From contig NZ_JAKCNS010000076.1 in the NCBI RefSeq assembly GCF_021440345.1, forward strand, positions 1 to 64,000: a stretch of DNA of 64,000 bases, given 5' to 3'. The translations under genes were made by a program, and so were the position numbers. This document shows positions 18,785-32,279 of the stretch, piece after piece. Position 1 is the first letter of the stretch; the number at the start of each line of letters is the position of its first letter. The DNA is from Kluyvera intermedia (GTDB lineage Bacteria; Pseudomonadota; Gammaproteobacteria; Enterobacterales; Enterobacteriaceae). Below the pieces are notes generated by a model. That model was given only the letters and a program-made list of their open reading frames with translations, had not been told where the DNA came from and searched no databases.

Positions 18785-21286
18785 ATGACGTTGGTTGTTG
18801 AATTTGTCTGCGAATTACCGAATGGCGTACACGCCCGTCCTGCCAGCCATGTCGAAACGCTGTGCAACACATTTAGCTGCGATATTGAATGGCATAACCT
18901 GCGTACGAACCGTAAGGGCAACGCTAAAAGTGCGCTGGCGATCATCGGCACCGACACGCTGGCGGGCGATAGCTGCCAGCTGCTGATAAGCGGTGCTGAT
19001 GAGCAAGCCGCCCATCAACACCTCGCCGTATGGCTCAAAGAAGAATTCCCGCTGTGCGACGCGCCGTTGGCACAGGCGGCCAGCGTAGAGCAAGAAGCGC
19101 TGCCAGAATCCTTAACCCGTTTAAACCCCACGCTTTTTCGCGCTCAACCTGTCTGTAGCGGTAGCGCAGGCGGCGTGCTAACGCCTCTTGCCGCACTGGA
19201 CTTCAACAACCTCGGCGAGCTGCCGCCAGCAAAAAACCCGGAGCAGGAGCAATCCGCTCTCGATAGCGGCTTAACCATGCTGGTCAAAACGCTGGAGCTG
19301 CGCCTGCTGGAAAACGACAGTACCGCCAGCGCGATTCTTGAAGCTCACCGCTCGCTGGCCACCGACACCTCGCTGCGTCAGCATTTGTTGGCCGGTGTGA
19401 ACGGCGGCCTAAGCTGTGCCGAAGCGATCATCGAAAGCACCCGTCACTTCTGCGACGAATTTGCCCGCTCCAGCAGCAGCTATTTGCAGGAACGCGCACT
19501 CGATATGCGCGACGTGGGCTTCCAGCTGCTACAGCATATTTATGGCGAACAGCGCTTCCCGGCGCCGGGGCAGCTCACTCAGCCGTCTATCTGCGTCGCC
19601 GAAGAGTTGACTCCAAGCCAGTTCCTCGAACTGGATAAAACGCTGCTCAAAGGTCTGCTGCTGGAAAGCGGCGGGACGACCTCACATACCGTCATCCTTG
19701 CTCGCTCCTTTAATATTCCGACGCTCGTAGGCGTGGATATTTCAGCGCTGACGCCGTGGCAGAATCAGACGGTCTATCTCGACGGCAACGCTGGCGCTGT
19801 CGTTGTTGCTCCCACCGAGGCCATCACCCGCTATTACCAGCAGGAGTCGCGCCTACAGGCAGCGATTCGCGAGCAGCAAAGTGAGTGGCTAGACAAAGAA
19901 GCGCGCAGCGCCGATGGCATTCGCCTTGAAGTGGCCGCCAATATTGCTCATTCGGTGGAAGCACAGGCGGCATTTGGCAACGGCGCGGAAGCGGTAGGTC
20001 TGTTCCGCACCGAAATGCTCTATATGGATCGCACCAGCGAGCCGAGCGAAAGCGAGCTGTACAACATTTTTTGTCAGGCGCTGGAATCCGCTGACGGGCG
20101 CAGCATTATTATTCGTACCATGGATATCGGCGGCGACAAGCCGGTGGACTACCTCAATATTCCGGCAGAAAACAATCCGTTCCTCGGCTACCGCGCGGTA
20201 CGTATTTATGAAGAGTACTCGCAGCTTTTCACCACTCAGCTACGGGCCATCCTGCGCGCCTCGGCGCACGGCAGCCTGAAAATCATGATCCCGATGATCT
20301 CCTCAATGGAAGAGATCCTCTGGGTTAAAGAGAAAGTGGCCGAAGCCAAACAGCAGCTCCGCAGCGAGCACGTGGCGTTTGATGAACGCATCCCGCTGGG
20401 CATCATGCTGGAAGTGCCGTCGGTGATGTTTATCATCGATCAGTGCTGCGAAGAGATTGATTTCTTTAGCATCGGCAGCAATGACCTGACGCAGTATTTG
20501 CTGGCGGTGGACCGCGACAACGCCAAGGTGACCCGCCATTACAACAGCCTGAACCCGGCCTTCCTGCGCGCACTCGATTTCGCCGTGCAGGCAGTGCACC
20601 GTCAGGGGAAATGGATTGGCCTGTGCGGCGAGCTGGGAGCGAAAGGCTCGGTGCTGCCGTTGTTGGTGGGACTGGGGCTGGATGAAATCAGCATGCGCGC
20701 ACCGTCGATTCCCGCGACCAAAGCACGCCTGGCGCAGCTCGACAGCCGCGCCTGCCGCCAGTTACTCAATCAGGCCATGGCCTGTCGCACCTCGCTGGAA
20801 GTAGAGCATCTGCTGGCCCAGTTCCGCATGAGTCAACAGGATGCGCCGCTGATTACCCCGCGCTGCATCTCGCTGGATAACGACTGGCGCAGCAAAGAAG
20901 AGGTTATCAAGGGGATGACCGACAACCTGCTGCTCGCCGGGCGCTGCCGCTACCCGCGCAAGCTGGAAGCCGATTTATGGGCGCGTGAAGCCGTCTTCTC
21001 CACCGGGCTGGGCTTTAGCTTTGCCATTCCGCACAGCAAGTCCGAGCATATCGAACAATCGACCATCAGCGTCGCCCGGCTGCCCGCTCCCGTCGCCTGG
21101 GGCGATGAAGAAGCGCAGTTCATTATTATGCTGACGCTCAATAAACATGCCGCTGGCGATCAGCACATGCGCATTTTCTCGCGCCTGGCACGTCGCATCA
21201 TGCATGCCGAATTCCGCAACTCTCTGGTTAACGCCGCCTCTGCCGACGCCATTGCCAGCCTGCTGCAACATGAACTGGAACTTTAA
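18785..21286 (+). CDS. ptsA: Multiphosphoryl transfer protein FrwA/PtsA (HPr-EI-EIIA fusion)
   Basis: A self-contained phosphate relay for the Frw PTS: it takes phosphate from PEP and passes it toward FrwB/FrwD. Three fused parts are visible in 833 residues, the E. coli length: an HPr-like domain with His16 in GVHARPASH (1-90), an enzyme I domain with the active histidine in [14 protein letters not shown] and PEP-site motifs [10 protein letters not shown] and [15 protein letters not shown], and a C-terminal EIIA-Fru domain with [17 protein letters not shown] 18785 ([14 protein letters not shown]) matches E. coli; an upstream start at 18713 is rejected. It leads the operon frwA-fsaB-gldA. Confidence 0.95.
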   Translation: MTLVVEFVCELPNGVHARPASHVETLCNTFSCDIEWHNLRTNRKGNAKSALAIIGTDTLAGDSCQLLISGADEQAAHQHLAVWLKEEFPLCDAPLAQAASVEQEALPESLTRLNPTLFRAQPVCSGSAGGVLTPLAALDFNNLGELPPAKNPEQEQSALDSGLTMLVKTLELRLLENDSTASAILEAHRSLATDTSLRQHLLAGVNGGLSCAEAIIESTRHFCDEFARSSSSYLQERALDMRDVGFQLLQHIYGEQRFPAPGQLTQPSICVAEELTPSQFLELDKTLLKGLLLESGGTTSHTVILARSFNIPTLVGVDISALTPWQNQTVYLDGNAGAVVVAPTEAITRYYQQESRLQAAIREQQSEWLDKEARSADGIRLEVAANIAHSVEAQAAFGNGAEAVGLFRTEMLYMDRTSEPSESELYNIFCQALESADGRSIIIRTMDIGGDKPVDYLNIPAENNPFLGYRAVRIYEEYSQLFTTQLRAILRASAHGSLKIMIPMISSMEEILWVKEKVAEAKQQLRSEHVAFDERIPLGIMLEVPSVMFIIDQCCEEIDFFSIGSNDLTQYLLAVDRDNAKVTRHYNSLNPAFLRALDFAVQAVHRQGKWIGLCGELGAKGSVLPLLVGLGLDEISMRAPSIPATKARLAQLDSRACRQLLNQAMACRTSLEVEHLLAQFRMSQQDAPLITPRCISLDNDWRSKEEVIKGMTDNLLLAGRCRYPRKLEADLWAREAVFSTGLGFSFAIPHSKSEHIEQSTISVARLPAPVAWGDEEAQFIIMLTLNKHAAGDQHMRIFSRLARRIMHAEFRNSLVNAASADAIASLLQHELEL

Positions 21287-21297
21287 GAGGAAATAGC

Positions 21298-21960
21298 ATG
21301 GAACTGTATCTGGATACCGCCAATGTGCAGGAAGTTGAACGCCTGGCCCGTATTTTTCCGATTGCCGGCGTGACCACCAACCCGAGCATTGTCGCCGCCA
21401 GCCGCGAGTCTATCTGGGACGTGCTGCCACGCCTGAAACACGCCATCGGTGAAAACGGGACGCTGTTTGCCCAGACCATGAGCCGCGACGCCGACGGCAT
21501 GGTCGCCGATGCCCGCAAACTCCATGACGCCATTCCTGGCATTGTGGTCAAGGTTCCGGTGACAGCAGAAGGTCTGGCCGCAATTAAGCTTCTGAAAAAA
21601 GAGGGGATTACTACACTGGGCACCGCCGTATACAGCGCCTCACAGGGCCTACTGGCAGCGCTCGCCGGTGCGAAGTACGTAGCCCCTTACGTCAACCGCG
21701 TTGATGCCCAGGGCGGCGACGGTATCCGCATGGTGCAAGAGCTGCAGTCTCTGCTGGAGCTGCACGCGCCTGACAGCAAAGTGCTGGCAGCCAGCTTTAA
21801 AACGCCTCGCCAGGCGCTGGACTGTTTATTAACAGGATGTGAAGCCATCACCCTTCCTTTAGATGTAGCGCAACAAATGCTCGGCACGCCCGCGGTAGAG
21901 TCAGCTATAGAGAAGTTCGAGCAAGACTGGAAAAACGCATTCGGAAATCTAAACCTGTAG
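21298..21960 (+). CDS. fsaB: Fructose-6-phosphate aldolase FsaB
   Basis: Class I aldolase that cleaves fructose 6-phosphate to dihydroxyacetone and glyceraldehyde 3-phosphate. The 220 residues equal the family length. The Schiff-base lysine is Lys85 in [11 protein letters not shown] by direct count, and the N-terminal MELYLDTAN and GVTTNPSI motifs are those of the transaldolase-like FSA group. It starts 11 bp after frwA, behind AAGAGGAAAT, and 11 bp before gldA. The chain FsaB then GldA could produce and handle dihydroxyacetone from a PTS-imported sugar. Confidence 0.95.
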   Translation: MELYLDTANVQEVERLARIFPIAGVTTNPSIVAASRESIWDVLPRLKHAIGENGTLFAQTMSRDADGMVADARKLHDAIPGIVVKVPVTAEGLAAIKLLKKEGITTLGTAVYSASQGLLAALAGAKYVAPYVNRVDAQGGDGIRMVQELQSLLELHAPDSKVLAASFKTPRQALDCLLTGCEAITLPLDVAQQMLGTPAVESAIEKFEQDWKNAFGNLNL

Positions 21961-21971
21961 GGGAGAAATGT

Positions 21972-23075
21972 ATGGATCGCATTATTCAATCACCAGGTAA
22001 GTATATTCAGGGCGCCGACGTCATCACGCGTCTTGGCGATTACTTAACGCCAATGGCCAACAGCTGGCTGGTCGTCGGCGACAAGTTTGTGCTGGGATTT
22101 GCTGAAGAGAAACTGCGCAAAAGCCTGGCCGGCGCGGGGCTGTCTGTCGAAATCGCCCCGTTTGGCGGCGAATGTTCGCAAAACGAAATCAACCGTCTGC
22201 AGGATGTGGCGAATAGCGCCAAATGCAGCGCCATTTTAGGCATCGGCGGCGGGAAAACGCTGGATACCGCCAAAGCGCTGGCCCACTTTATGAATCTGCC
22301 GGTCGCCATTGTACCCACCATCGCTTCCACCGATGCCCCTTGCAGCGCGCTCTCCGTGCTCTATACCGATGACGGCGAATTTGATCGCTACCTGATGCTG
22401 CCGCATAACCCAAACATGGTTATCGTCGACACCAAAATTGTCGCCGGTGCCCCAGCCCGTCTGCTGGCTGCCGGGATTGGCGATGCGCTGGCCACCTGGT
22501 TTGAAGCTCGCGCTTGCTCGCGCAGCGGAGCCACCACCATGGCCGGAGGTCAATGCACTCAGGCCGCGCTGGCACTCGCCGAATTGTGCTACAACACGCT
22601 GATTGAAGAAGGTGAAAAAGCGATGCTCGCCGCCGAGCAGCACGTGGTCACCCCAGCGCTGGAGCGGGTTATCGAGGCTAACACCTACCTTAGCGGCGTC
22701 GGCTTTGAAAGCGGCGGTCTGGCGGCGGCGCATGCTATTCACAACGGCATGACGGCAATCCCGGACGCACACCACTTCTATCACGGCGAAAAAGTCGCGT
22801 TTGGCACGCTGACCCAGCTGGTTCTGGAAAACGCTTCGGTGGATGAGATTGAAACCGTTGCCGCACTGTGCCACAGCGTTGGCTTGCCGATTACCCTGGC
22901 ACAGCTGGATATCAAAGAGGATATCCCGGCGAAAATGCGTCTGGTGGCGGAAGCCGCCTGCGCGGAAGGCGAGACCATTCACAACATGCCTGGCGGCGCC
23001 GATCCTGACCGCGTTTACGCGGCGCTGCTGGTTGCCGACCAGTATGGGCAGCGTTTCCTGCACGAGTGGGAGTAA
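21972..23075 (+). CDS. gldA: Glycerol dehydrogenase GldA
   Basis: NAD-dependent, zinc-containing enzyme that interconverts glycerol and dihydroxyacetone, and acts on related hydroxyketones. The 367 residues equal E. coli GldA. Type III iron-containing alcohol dehydrogenase fold: [14 protein letters not shown] binds NAD, and metal ligands lie in [23 protein letters not shown] and [28 protein letters not shown] precedes ATG 21972. Third gene of the frwA operon; a shared terminator follows. Confidence 0.96.
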   Translation: MDRIIQSPGKYIQGADVITRLGDYLTPMANSWLVVGDKFVLGFAEEKLRKSLAGAGLSVEIAPFGGECSQNEINRLQDVANSAKCSAILGIGGGKTLDTAKALAHFMNLPVAIVPTIASTDAPCSALSVLYTDDGEFDRYLMLPHNPNMVIVDTKIVAGAPARLLAAGIGDALATWFEARACSRSGATTMAGGQCTQAALALAELCYNTLIEEGEKAMLAAEQHVVTPALERVIEANTYLSGVGFESGGLAAAHAIHNGMTAIPDAHHFYHGEKVAFGTLTQLVLENASVDEIETVAALCHSVGLPITLAQLDIKEDIPAKMRLVAEAACAEGETIHNMPGGADPDRVYAALLVADQYGQRFLHEWE

Positions 23076-23100
23076 TTTTCCCTCACCGAACGCCACAAAC

Positions 23101-23130
23101 AAAAATCCCCGCGTAAGCGGGGATTTTTTT
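23101..23130. terminator. Bidirectional terminator between gldA and katG
   Basis: AATCCCCGC, GTAA and GCGGGGATT form a strong stem with A5 on the left and T7 on the right, so it can end both the rightward gldA and the leftward katG transcripts. Confidence 0.88.
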
Positions 23131-23145
23131 ATCTCGTTTTAACCC

Positions 23146-25545
<2,400 letters not shown>

Positions 25546-26451
25546 TCAGCGGGTACTGCGTAGCTGAGAAGTCCGCTTTTTAAGGCTGACAATCGCTAAT
25601 GCGCAGACAATCAGCACAATACCGCAGCTTTCCAGGCTGCCTGGCTTTTCACCCAATAGCCACCAGGAAAACAGTACGCCAAAGACCGGTACGGCCAGCG
25701 TACTCAGACTAGCAATGCTAGCGGGAAGATTACGCAGAACATACAGCCAGAGACTCCAGGCCAATGCCGTTGCCAGGATAGCGCTATAGCCCAACGCCCA
25801 GAAGACGCCCGGCTGCCAGTCGATAGGTCGTTGCGGTACCAGTAGCGCCACCACGCTCATCACCAGCGCAGCATAGAGCATCTGCCAACTGGTCAGCGCC
25901 AGCAGATCGAGCCCTGGGTGGCGCTGATACAGACGTTTAGCGACAATCGCGCTCGCACCCCAGCTGATACCGGAGAGAATCGCCAGCAGTGCACTTTTCA
26001 GCGAGGTCAGGTCGAGCTGCCACGGTTGCATCACCAGACATAGCCCCACCGCCGCTACGCCGATAGCGCCATATTGCAACCGACGCATGCGTTCGCCGAG
26101 AAACAGCGCCGCCAGAATGACTACCCAAAACGGCATGGTGTAGGTGAGAATGGCGACTTTGCCCGCACCGCCGCTCATCAGCGCCCACTGGGCGAGCCCA
26201 ATCATGCCGCAGGTTTGCAGTAAGGCGATAACCAGCGTGTAGCCAAAGGGCGTAGGTCGCATACCGCGATCGCGAAGAAATAACACGATAAACAGCAAAA
26301 TCGCGCCAAAAATGCAGCGAAGTGCCGTGAAATCGAAGGCGCCAATGTAAAGCGTCACCTGTTTCATCGCAATCCAGCTGTAGCTCCAGATAAGCGTCAG
26401 CGCGAGCAGGCCGACAAGCGCCAGCGGATTGCTTTTCCCTTCGGTAGACAT
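25546..26451 (-). CDS. yijE: EamA-family exporter YijE
   Basis: Inner-membrane drug/metabolite transporter family protein with ten predicted helices, made of two EamA repeats (about 14-142 and 154-286). It is closely similar to E. coli YijE, which is reported to export cystine. The 301 residues include the family motif [13 protein letters not shown] and the second-repeat [15 protein letters not shown]. In E. coli yijE lies on the other side of katG; here it lies between metF and katG. A terminator upstream of it suggests its own promoter. Confidence 0.9.
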   Translation of the reverse strand: MSTEGKSNPLALVGLLALTLIWSYSWIAMKQVTLYIGAFDFTALRCIFGAILLFIVLFLRDRGMRPTPFGYTLVIALLQTCGMIGLAQWALMSGGAGKVAILTYTMPFWVVILAALFLGERMRRLQYGAIGVAAVGLCLVMQPWQLDLTSLKSALLAILSGISWGASAIVAKRLYQRHPGLDLLALTSWQMLYAALVMSVVALLVPQRPIDWQPGVFWALGYSAILATALAWSLWLYVLRNLPASIASLSTLAVPVFGVLFSWWLLGEKPGSLESCGIVLIVCALAIVSLKKRTSQLRSTR

Positions 26452-26495
26452 GGTGGGTCCGTAACAGTGATGTGATGACCGTTACTATACTGCGC

Positions 26496-26521
26496 AAAAG
26501 CCCTGTCTAAACAGGGCTTTT
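26496..26521 (-). terminator. Terminator downstream of metF
   Basis: AAAAGCCCTGT, CTAA and ACAGGGCTTTT form a symmetrical stem between metF and yijE. Read leftward it ends metF transcripts before yijE; read rightward it also ends in TTTT. A GC-rich palindrome, AGCCCGCCGCGGGCT, follows at about 26530. Confidence 0.8.
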
Positions 26522-26593
26522 ATCTCGAACAGCCCGCCGCGGGCTGCTTGATGTGATTCGCAAGAGAAAGCGTTAACACCTTCTGCTTACAGG

Positions 26594-27481
<888 letters not shown>

Positions 27482-27518
27482 TTACCTCATCAATCGCGTG
27501 TCATTATTGTTGTGTTGT

Positions 27519-27550
27519 AAACATCCATCCGTTTAGACGTCTGGATGTAA
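27519..27550 (-). promoter_or_regulatory. MetJ operator of metF
   Basis: A perfect met box AGACGTCT is at 27535-27542, flanked in 8-bp phase by weaker boxes AAACATCC (27519), ATCCGTTT (27527) and GGATGTAA (27543). MetJ binds tandem boxes cooperatively, so this is a good repression site 40-70 bp upstream of the metF start. Confidence 0.85.
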
Positions 27551-27637
27551 AAATGCCGCAAAAGGAGACAGGCGTCAATAGAAAGATCGGTTTAAAAAGT
27601 GAGTAATACTCAGCGAAGGTGAAATTAATTCATCTGG

Positions 27638-27663
27638 CGCCGCAGAGTCTCTACTCTGCGGCG
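27638..27663. other. Strong hairpin after the 5'-nucleotidase gene
   Basis: CGCCGCAGAGT and ACTCTGCGGCG form a perfect 11-bp stem around CTCT, ten bases beyond the nucleotidase stop. There is no T-tract on either strand. It probably protects or ends the leftward transcript; the AT-rich DNA to its right side (27560-27630) holds no gene. Confidence 0.6.
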
Positions 27664-27673
27664 AACAAGTTAG

Positions 27674-29227
27674 CTACTTCACATCCTTCACGCGCATGCC
27701 GTGGAGTTGCTCATCGGTCAGCGTATTTCCCGCTTTGAAGTAATCGACAACGGCATTAGAGACGTCATAGCCCCCCGTGATGTTGCGCGTGCTGCCTTCA
27801 GCAAAGGCGGCGAAGCCATCGCCACCATCAGCAAGGAAGCTGTTAGTGGCAATGCGATATACCGCAGCATCATCAATGGCTTTACCGTTAAGCTTCAGCA
27901 GAGTCACCCGCTGCCCAACGGGTTTAGAGCTGTCGTATTGCATCTCCAGACCTGCAGATACCTGCAATACCCCGTTGCTTAAGCCTGCGCCATGCTCCAT
28001 CAAACTACGAAGCTGCTTGCCGGTCAAATCCATCGTTACCAGATCGTTAGGGAATGGGAAGGTGCTGATAATGTCACCCATCGTCACCACACCAGCCGGG
28101 ATCTCATTGCGAATCCCGCCGGAGTTGGTTAGCGCTAACTGGGTTTCTTTACCTGCGGCAATCTTCAGCGCATCCGCCGCCAGATTTCCCAATGAAGATG
28201 ATTCGCCGTAGGCACGGGTCAGTTCAACGGGTATCTGAGCAACCTTCTGCTGCACCAGTTGATCGAGCTTTTTATTCCAGCCATCAATGGCCTGTTTGGT
28301 TTGTGGGTCAGGTTTCCACTCATCAGCAAAAATTGTCTTCAGTTCAAAGTGCTTCACCATGAATTGATGCGGCTTCTCTTTGTAATCCAGAACCAGTTTG
28401 CCGACATCAATTCCACCACTGTCAGTCGATAAGATCAGCGTATTGCCGACTTTAATCGGCTCTGGCGTACCAACGTGCGCATGGCCGGTAATCAAGATAT
28501 CCAGCCCTTTAACCTTGCTCGCCGTCTGGATATCTTTATCCAGCGCTCGACGAACATCGGTATTTCCAAGGCTGGACTGACGCGCCGGAACCCCTTCATG
28601 AATCAGCGCTACGGTCAGATCCACTTTACCTTTTAACTCGTCGATATAGTGCTGCAACCACTTAACCTCATCGCGCGCTTCAATACCGACGCGCATCGCC
28701 GCGGACACCGTATCATCAAAGGCAAACACGCCATGCAGGCCAATAACGCCAATCTTAATCCCGTCTTTTTCGATGATGGTGTAGGGCTTATCCCAGAACA
28801 TTTTGTTGCTGTTCTGATAGAAAATATTGCCCTGTACAATCGGGAACTTCGCCTGGCTCAACTGGAGCAACGTGTTATCCCAGCCATGATCGAATTCATG
28901 GTTCCCCATGGTGACCGCATCAAACGACATGGTGTTCATGATGTCGATAATCGCCTTGCCCTTGGTCATGCTGCTGATATAAGGCCCGGTAAAATAGTCT
29001 CCCGCATCAAAAAACCATGTTGCCTTGTTTTTGGCTTTCTCCTGCTTCACCAGAGTGGTGATATTCGCCCAGCCGCCAATATCACGCTTGCCGTCGGCAA
29101 TCCATGGCACTTTATAAGGCTCCACGTGAGCATGGAGATCGTTGGTATAAATAAGCGTGACGTCTTTCGCACAGACCCAGAATGGCAGCGTTAACAGGAC
29201 GCTGGCCGCAATCATTTTTAATTTCAT
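27674..29227 (-). CDS. Periplasmic bifunctional metallophosphatase/5'-nucleotidase
   Basis: A UshA-type enzyme expected to hydrolyse extracellular nucleotides or nucleotide sugars. An N-terminal signal peptide (about residues 1-20, ending WVCA) is followed by a calcineurin-like metallophosphoesterase domain with [31 protein letters not shown] and [12 protein letters not shown], and a C-terminal 5'-nucleotidase domain with [14 protein letters not shown] and the aromatic/GGDGF substrate loop. ATG 29227 (MKLKMIAAS) follows AAGGG at a good distance; an upstream TTG is rejected. It is not UshA itself by sequence and sits alone between metF and a divergent zinc-ribbon gene. The exact substrate is unknown. 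Confidence 0.88.
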   Translation of the reverse strand: MKLKMIAASVLLTLPFWVCAKDVTLIYTNDLHAHVEPYKVPWIADGKRDIGGWANITTLVKQEKAKNKATWFFDAGDYFTGPYISSMTKGKAIIDIMNTMSFDAVTMGNHEFDHGWDNTLLQLSQAKFPIVQGNIFYQNSNKMFWDKPYTIIEKDGIKIGVIGLHGVFAFDDTVSAAMRVGIEARDEVKWLQHYIDELKGKVDLTVALIHEGVPARQSSLGNTDVRRALDKDIQTASKVKGLDILITGHAHVGTPEPIKVGNTLILSTDSGGIDVGKLVLDYKEKPHQFMVKHFELKTIFADEWKPDPQTKQAIDGWNKKLDQLVQQKVAQIPVELTRAYGESSSLGNLAADALKIAAGKETQLALTNSGGIRNEIPAGVVTMGDIISTFPFPNDLVTMDLTGKQLRSLMEHGAGLSNGVLQVSAGLEMQYDSSKPVGQRVTLLKLNGKAIDDAAVYRIATNSFLADGGDGFAAFAEGSTRNITGGYDVSNAVVDYFKAGNTLTDEQLHGMRVKDVK

Positions 29228-29360
29228 AATCAATCCCTTTCAGTCATATGAGGAATGGCTAAATTACGTTCTGAAAGGTTTTTTTATGTGAGAGCAATCA
29301 CAGCGGTGGGTGATAGTGGCAGAGCAGAATCAACGACCTGCTGAAATCGTTGGTGGCGCG

Positions 29361-30479
29361 ATGCTCTCTCTATTCACGATTAATACCTGCAAAACGTTTG
29401 GTTGCCGTAATTTGGGGCAACCCACGTCACCGGACTATCGCTGGCCAGACTATCGACTAGGTTATCCGGCGCTGCACTGTCAGGCATGTGGCAGCTATCC
29501 ACCGCTGTTCAACGACACTGAGTTTCGCGGCTGGGCTTCCGCGTATCTGTCGGGGCATGCCCTGAAATACGGCCACTTTTGCCCGGATTGCTATCATGCC
29601 GAAGTGATTCGCTACGGCCATAATCCCGGAGGTAACCAGCGACTCCAGTGCCAGTACTGCAAAAAGGTGTGGACACCGAAGCAGCAGCCTCTCGAGAATA
29701 TCGCTGCACCAGAGGCTATTTGCAGCGTTCCGCTGATCGTCCCCTTCCAGGGAGCGAGGGCGGCACAGAATCTTTACTTTTTACTCAGTTTTGATGCCAT
29801 TCGCGGCAATATTATCCATATTTCCAGTAACTTTACGCCACATTCCGCTGGTGCATCGCTGCACTATCGCTGGCAGGGCTTATCACCTGCCTTCCATAAA
29901 CAGCGCGATGTCATGCAACGCGTTGCACAAAATGAACGTCAATTCTTTCAACGCAGCCAGTTTGATGAAGTCCAGTACGGGGCATCATCTCTAAAGCGCA
30001 ACGTCCGCGGGATGATTCTTCGCCCCGTGATTACAGCACACGGCCATTTTCGCGTGCTTAAAATACGCTTTCCTAATGTCAGGACCCATATCGTTGCTCA
30101 TGAATGTTTCTTACGTGGTGCGGTAATCACCGTATGGTCCGAGCAATTTCGCCAGCGCCAGGGATCGCTTTGGTTTGTTGAAGAAGATATCCATGACGAG
30201 CAGGAAACCCGCAACTGGCGGCTACAGGGGAAAACCTTCCTGGGATGGTGGCAAAACCCGTGGCAGCATTGGGAGCAAGGCCAGAACCATAAAATGATCT
30301 GCTCGCTAACCGATACCCATTTAGACAACGGGTCTCAAGTTAACCTGAATGCCAGCCGGTTTTTCCTAAGCTGGCTTCAACAGCAGGAAACATTCCAGCA
30401 AAGTGCCCGCTTTTGCGCTGGCCGCGTGACTCGCAATATTCAGGCGCTAGCTCGGGACTATAATGCCCACCTGAAGTAA
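29361..30479 (+). CDS. Double zinc-ribbon protein, IS1-transposase-like, unknown function
   Basis: I do not recognise a characterised homologue. The 372-residue product (from ATG 29361) has two zinc ribbons: Cys10/Cys15 with Cys40/Cys43, and Cys74/Cys77 with Cys97/Cys100. The second has the pattern CPxC, VIRYGxNxxGxQRLxCxxC seen at the N-termini of IS1-type and ISXO2-type transposases. The part after residue 130 includes FLLSFDAIRGNIIHIS, which could be the first strands of an RNase H fold with Asp145, but I see no clear DDE triad. No inverted repeats flank it, so it may be a domesticated transposase or a DNA-binding regulator. The start is uncertain; an in-frame GTG at 29310 would add 17 residues. 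Confidence 0.65.
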   Translation: MLSLFTINTCKTFGCRNLGQPTSPDYRWPDYRLGYPALHCQACGSYPPLFNDTEFRGWASAYLSGHALKYGHFCPDCYHAEVIRYGHNPGGNQRLQCQYCKKVWTPKQQPLENIAAPEAICSVPLIVPFQGARAAQNLYFLLSFDAIRGNIIHISSNFTPHSAGASLHYRWQGLSPAFHKQRDVMQRVAQNERQFFQRSQFDEVQYGASSLKRNVRGMILRPVITAHGHFRVLKIRFPNVRTHIVAHECFLRGAVITVWSEQFRQRQGSLWFVEEDIHDEQETRNWRLQGKTFLGWWQNPWQHWEQGQNHKMICSLTDTHLDNGSQVNLNASRFFLSWLQQQETFQQSARFCAGRVTRNIQALARDYNAHLK

Positions 30480-30519
30480 TCAAAGCCGCTTACCCACACT
30501 GTTTCTGTGAATTCAAAAT

Positions 30520-30535
30520 TGCGATGTGCATCGCA
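30520..30535 (+). promoter_or_regulatory. CRP-like site upstream of the PTS gene
   Basis: TGCGATGTGCATCGCA matches TGTGA-N6-TCACA with one change in each half and perfect symmetry of the arms. It lies about 155 bp before the PTS start and 75 bp before a LacI-type palindrome, as expected for a catabolite-controlled sugar promoter. Confidence 0.6.
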
Positions 30536-30602
30536 TATTTCTCATACACCGCACGCCGAAAACAAAATTCTATTGCAGACGTTAATGGGTTGTTTCACGA
30601 TA

Positions 30603-30618
30603 AGTAGAACGTTCTACT
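30603..30618 (+). promoter_or_regulatory. LacI-type operator of the PTS gene
   Basis: AGTAGAACGTTCTACT is a perfect 16-bp palindrome with the central AACGTT typical of LacI-family sites; the E. coli MalI site GATAAAACGTTTTATC has the same core. It sits about 75 bp before the PTS start and is the natural target of the LacI-family gene just downstream at 32280. Confidence 0.78.
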
Positions 30619-30691
30619 AAAACGTTATACTCACTATAAACAGGGTTAAGAAAAGCACGCACGCAGAGGCGGCTATTCGGGGGAAATCAGT

Positions 30692-32191
30692 ATGAGTCTG
30701 ATATCGAGTGTTATTAAATCGCTTTCTAAACTGTCGATGATTGGTCGCGCGCTGATGCTGCCGATCTCGCTGCTGCCGGCGGCCGGTCTGCTGTTGGCGT
30801 TCGGGGATAAATTCCATCTGCCGCTGATGATGAACGCAGGCGGGATTATTTTCGACAACCTGCCGATGCTGTTCGCTATCGGTTCCGCGGTTGGGCTGGC
30901 TTCTGAGTCTGGTATCGCGGCACTGTCGGCGGCCGTTTCGGTCTTTGTCACCAACATCACCATCAGTACGGTTCTCAGCATTACCCCTGAAATGGCGGGG
31001 CAAGGCGGGAAATACGCGATGGTGGTCGGTATTCCAACTCTGCAGATGGGCGTCTTTGGCGGCCTGATCTGCGGTATCCTTGCCGCCTGGTGCTATAACC
31101 GCTTCCATAAAATGCAGCTGCCAGAGTTCCTCGGCTTCTTCTCCGGCAAGCGTTTCGTCGCCATCGCCACCGCCCTGCTGTCGTTTATCCTCGGGCTGAT
31201 TCTGCCGTACATCTGGCAGCATATTCAGGCGGGGATCGACGCACTGTCGGTGATTATCAACGGCGATAATCAGGCCGCGTCGACCTTTATCTTCGGCCTG
31301 GTAGAACGCGCGCTGATCCCGCTAGGGCTGCACCATATCTGGTACCCGTCGTTCTGGTACTCGTTTGGCGATTACACCACCCACGCAGGCCAGGTCATTC
31401 ATGGCGACCAGACTATCTGGTTCAAAATGCTGGAAGAGGGTGTGAAATCCTTCAGCAGCGACACCTACCAGGATGCCGGCAAGTTCATGCAGGGCGAATT
31501 CCCGCTGATGCTGTTCGCGCTGCCGGCAGCGTGTCTGGCGATGTACCACGAAGCGCATACCAAGAATAAGAAAATCGCCGCCGGTATTCTGTTCTCCGCC
31601 GCGCTGACCTGCTTCCTGACCGGGATCACCGAGCCGGTGGAGTTCACCTTTATCTTCGTGGCACCGATTCTCTACGTCTTTAACGCCATCATGGCCGGTC
31701 TCTCCTACATGGTGATGTACCTGCTGCATGCGCACATCGCCAAGTCGTTCTCCGCCGGGCTTATCGACTACATCTCGTTCGGTATCCTGCCGTCGTTTAA
31801 CGGTTATCAGACCAACTTCCTCAACGCCATTATCGTTGGCGTGCCGATGGGGCTGATTTACTACTTCACCTTCCGCTTTGTGATTCGCCGTTTCGACGTC
31901 AAAACGCCGGGCCGCACGGAAACCACGGTGACCGCCAACGATAAAAGCGACACCGAGCTGGCCACCGATATCATCGGCCTGCTGGGCGGCGAGCAAAATA
32001 TCGCCTCCGTGGGTTCCTGCATCACGCGACTGCGTCTTGAGGTTGAAGACAAAAAGGCGGTGGATAAGGACGGTTTGAATAATATCGGCGCACGCGGTGT
32101 TGTTTTCGTCGGCGATAACGGTATTCAGGTGATATTTGGCGCGCGAGCGCAATTTATCGCGCAAACCATGTCGACGATGATTGGCAAATAA
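30692..32191 (+). CDS. PTS EIICB permease, glucose/N-acetylglucosamine family
   Basis: Membrane sugar permease that phosphorylates its substrate on entry. In 499 residues, an EIIC-Glc domain (about 1-400) shows ALMLPISLLPAAGLLLA, ALIPLGLHHIWYPSFW and TGITEPVEFTFIFVAP, and an EIIB domain follows with the phosphorylated Cys443 in SCITRLRLEV. There is no EIIA domain, so it should use the cell's EIIA-Glc. The GITEP motif places it with PtsG, NagE and MalX; the exact sugar cannot be read. No hydrolase gene is next to it, which hints at a free sugar or at a hydrolase elsewhere. SD GGGGGAAATCAGT precedes the ATG. A LacI regulator follows in the same direction. Confidence 0.88.
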   Translation: MSLISSVIKSLSKLSMIGRALMLPISLLPAAGLLLAFGDKFHLPLMMNAGGIIFDNLPMLFAIGSAVGLASESGIAALSAAVSVFVTNITISTVLSITPEMAGQGGKYAMVVGIPTLQMGVFGGLICGILAAWCYNRFHKMQLPEFLGFFSGKRFVAIATALLSFILGLILPYIWQHIQAGIDALSVIINGDNQAASTFIFGLVERALIPLGLHHIWYPSFWYSFGDYTTHAGQVIHGDQTIWFKMLEEGVKSFSSDTYQDAGKFMQGEFPLMLFALPAACLAMYHEAHTKNKKIAAGILFSAALTCFLTGITEPVEFTFIFVAPILYVFNAIMAGLSYMVMYLLHAHIAKSFSAGLIDYISFGILPSFNGYQTNFLNAIIVGVPMGLIYYFTFRFVIRRFDVKTPGRTETTVTANDKSDTELATDIIGLLGGEQNIASVGSCITRLRLEVEDKKAVDKDGLNNIGARGVVFVGDNGIQVIFGARAQFIAQTMSTMIGK

Positions 32192-32212
32192 TCATAAGAT
32201 TGTCAGCGGTTG

Positions 32213-32249
32213 GAGGTTCCCGTCCCTGATGGGAACCTTCTTGTTTTTT
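32213..32249 (+). terminator. Terminator after the PTS gene
   Basis: AGGTTCCC and GGGAACCT form an 8-bp stem around a nine-base loop, followed by TCTTGTTTTTTG. It lies between the PTS gene and the LacI gene, so the regulator may be made by readthrough or by its own promoter in the short remaining gap. Confidence 0.75.
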
Positions 32250-32279
32250 GTGGATTAGCGGTCTGCTCAGGGAGCGATT

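Noticed and set aside
29310-30479. Active IS1-family insertion sequence
   Set aside because: No terminal inverted repeats, no target duplication, only one frame, and no clear DDE triad were seen around the zinc-ribbon gene.
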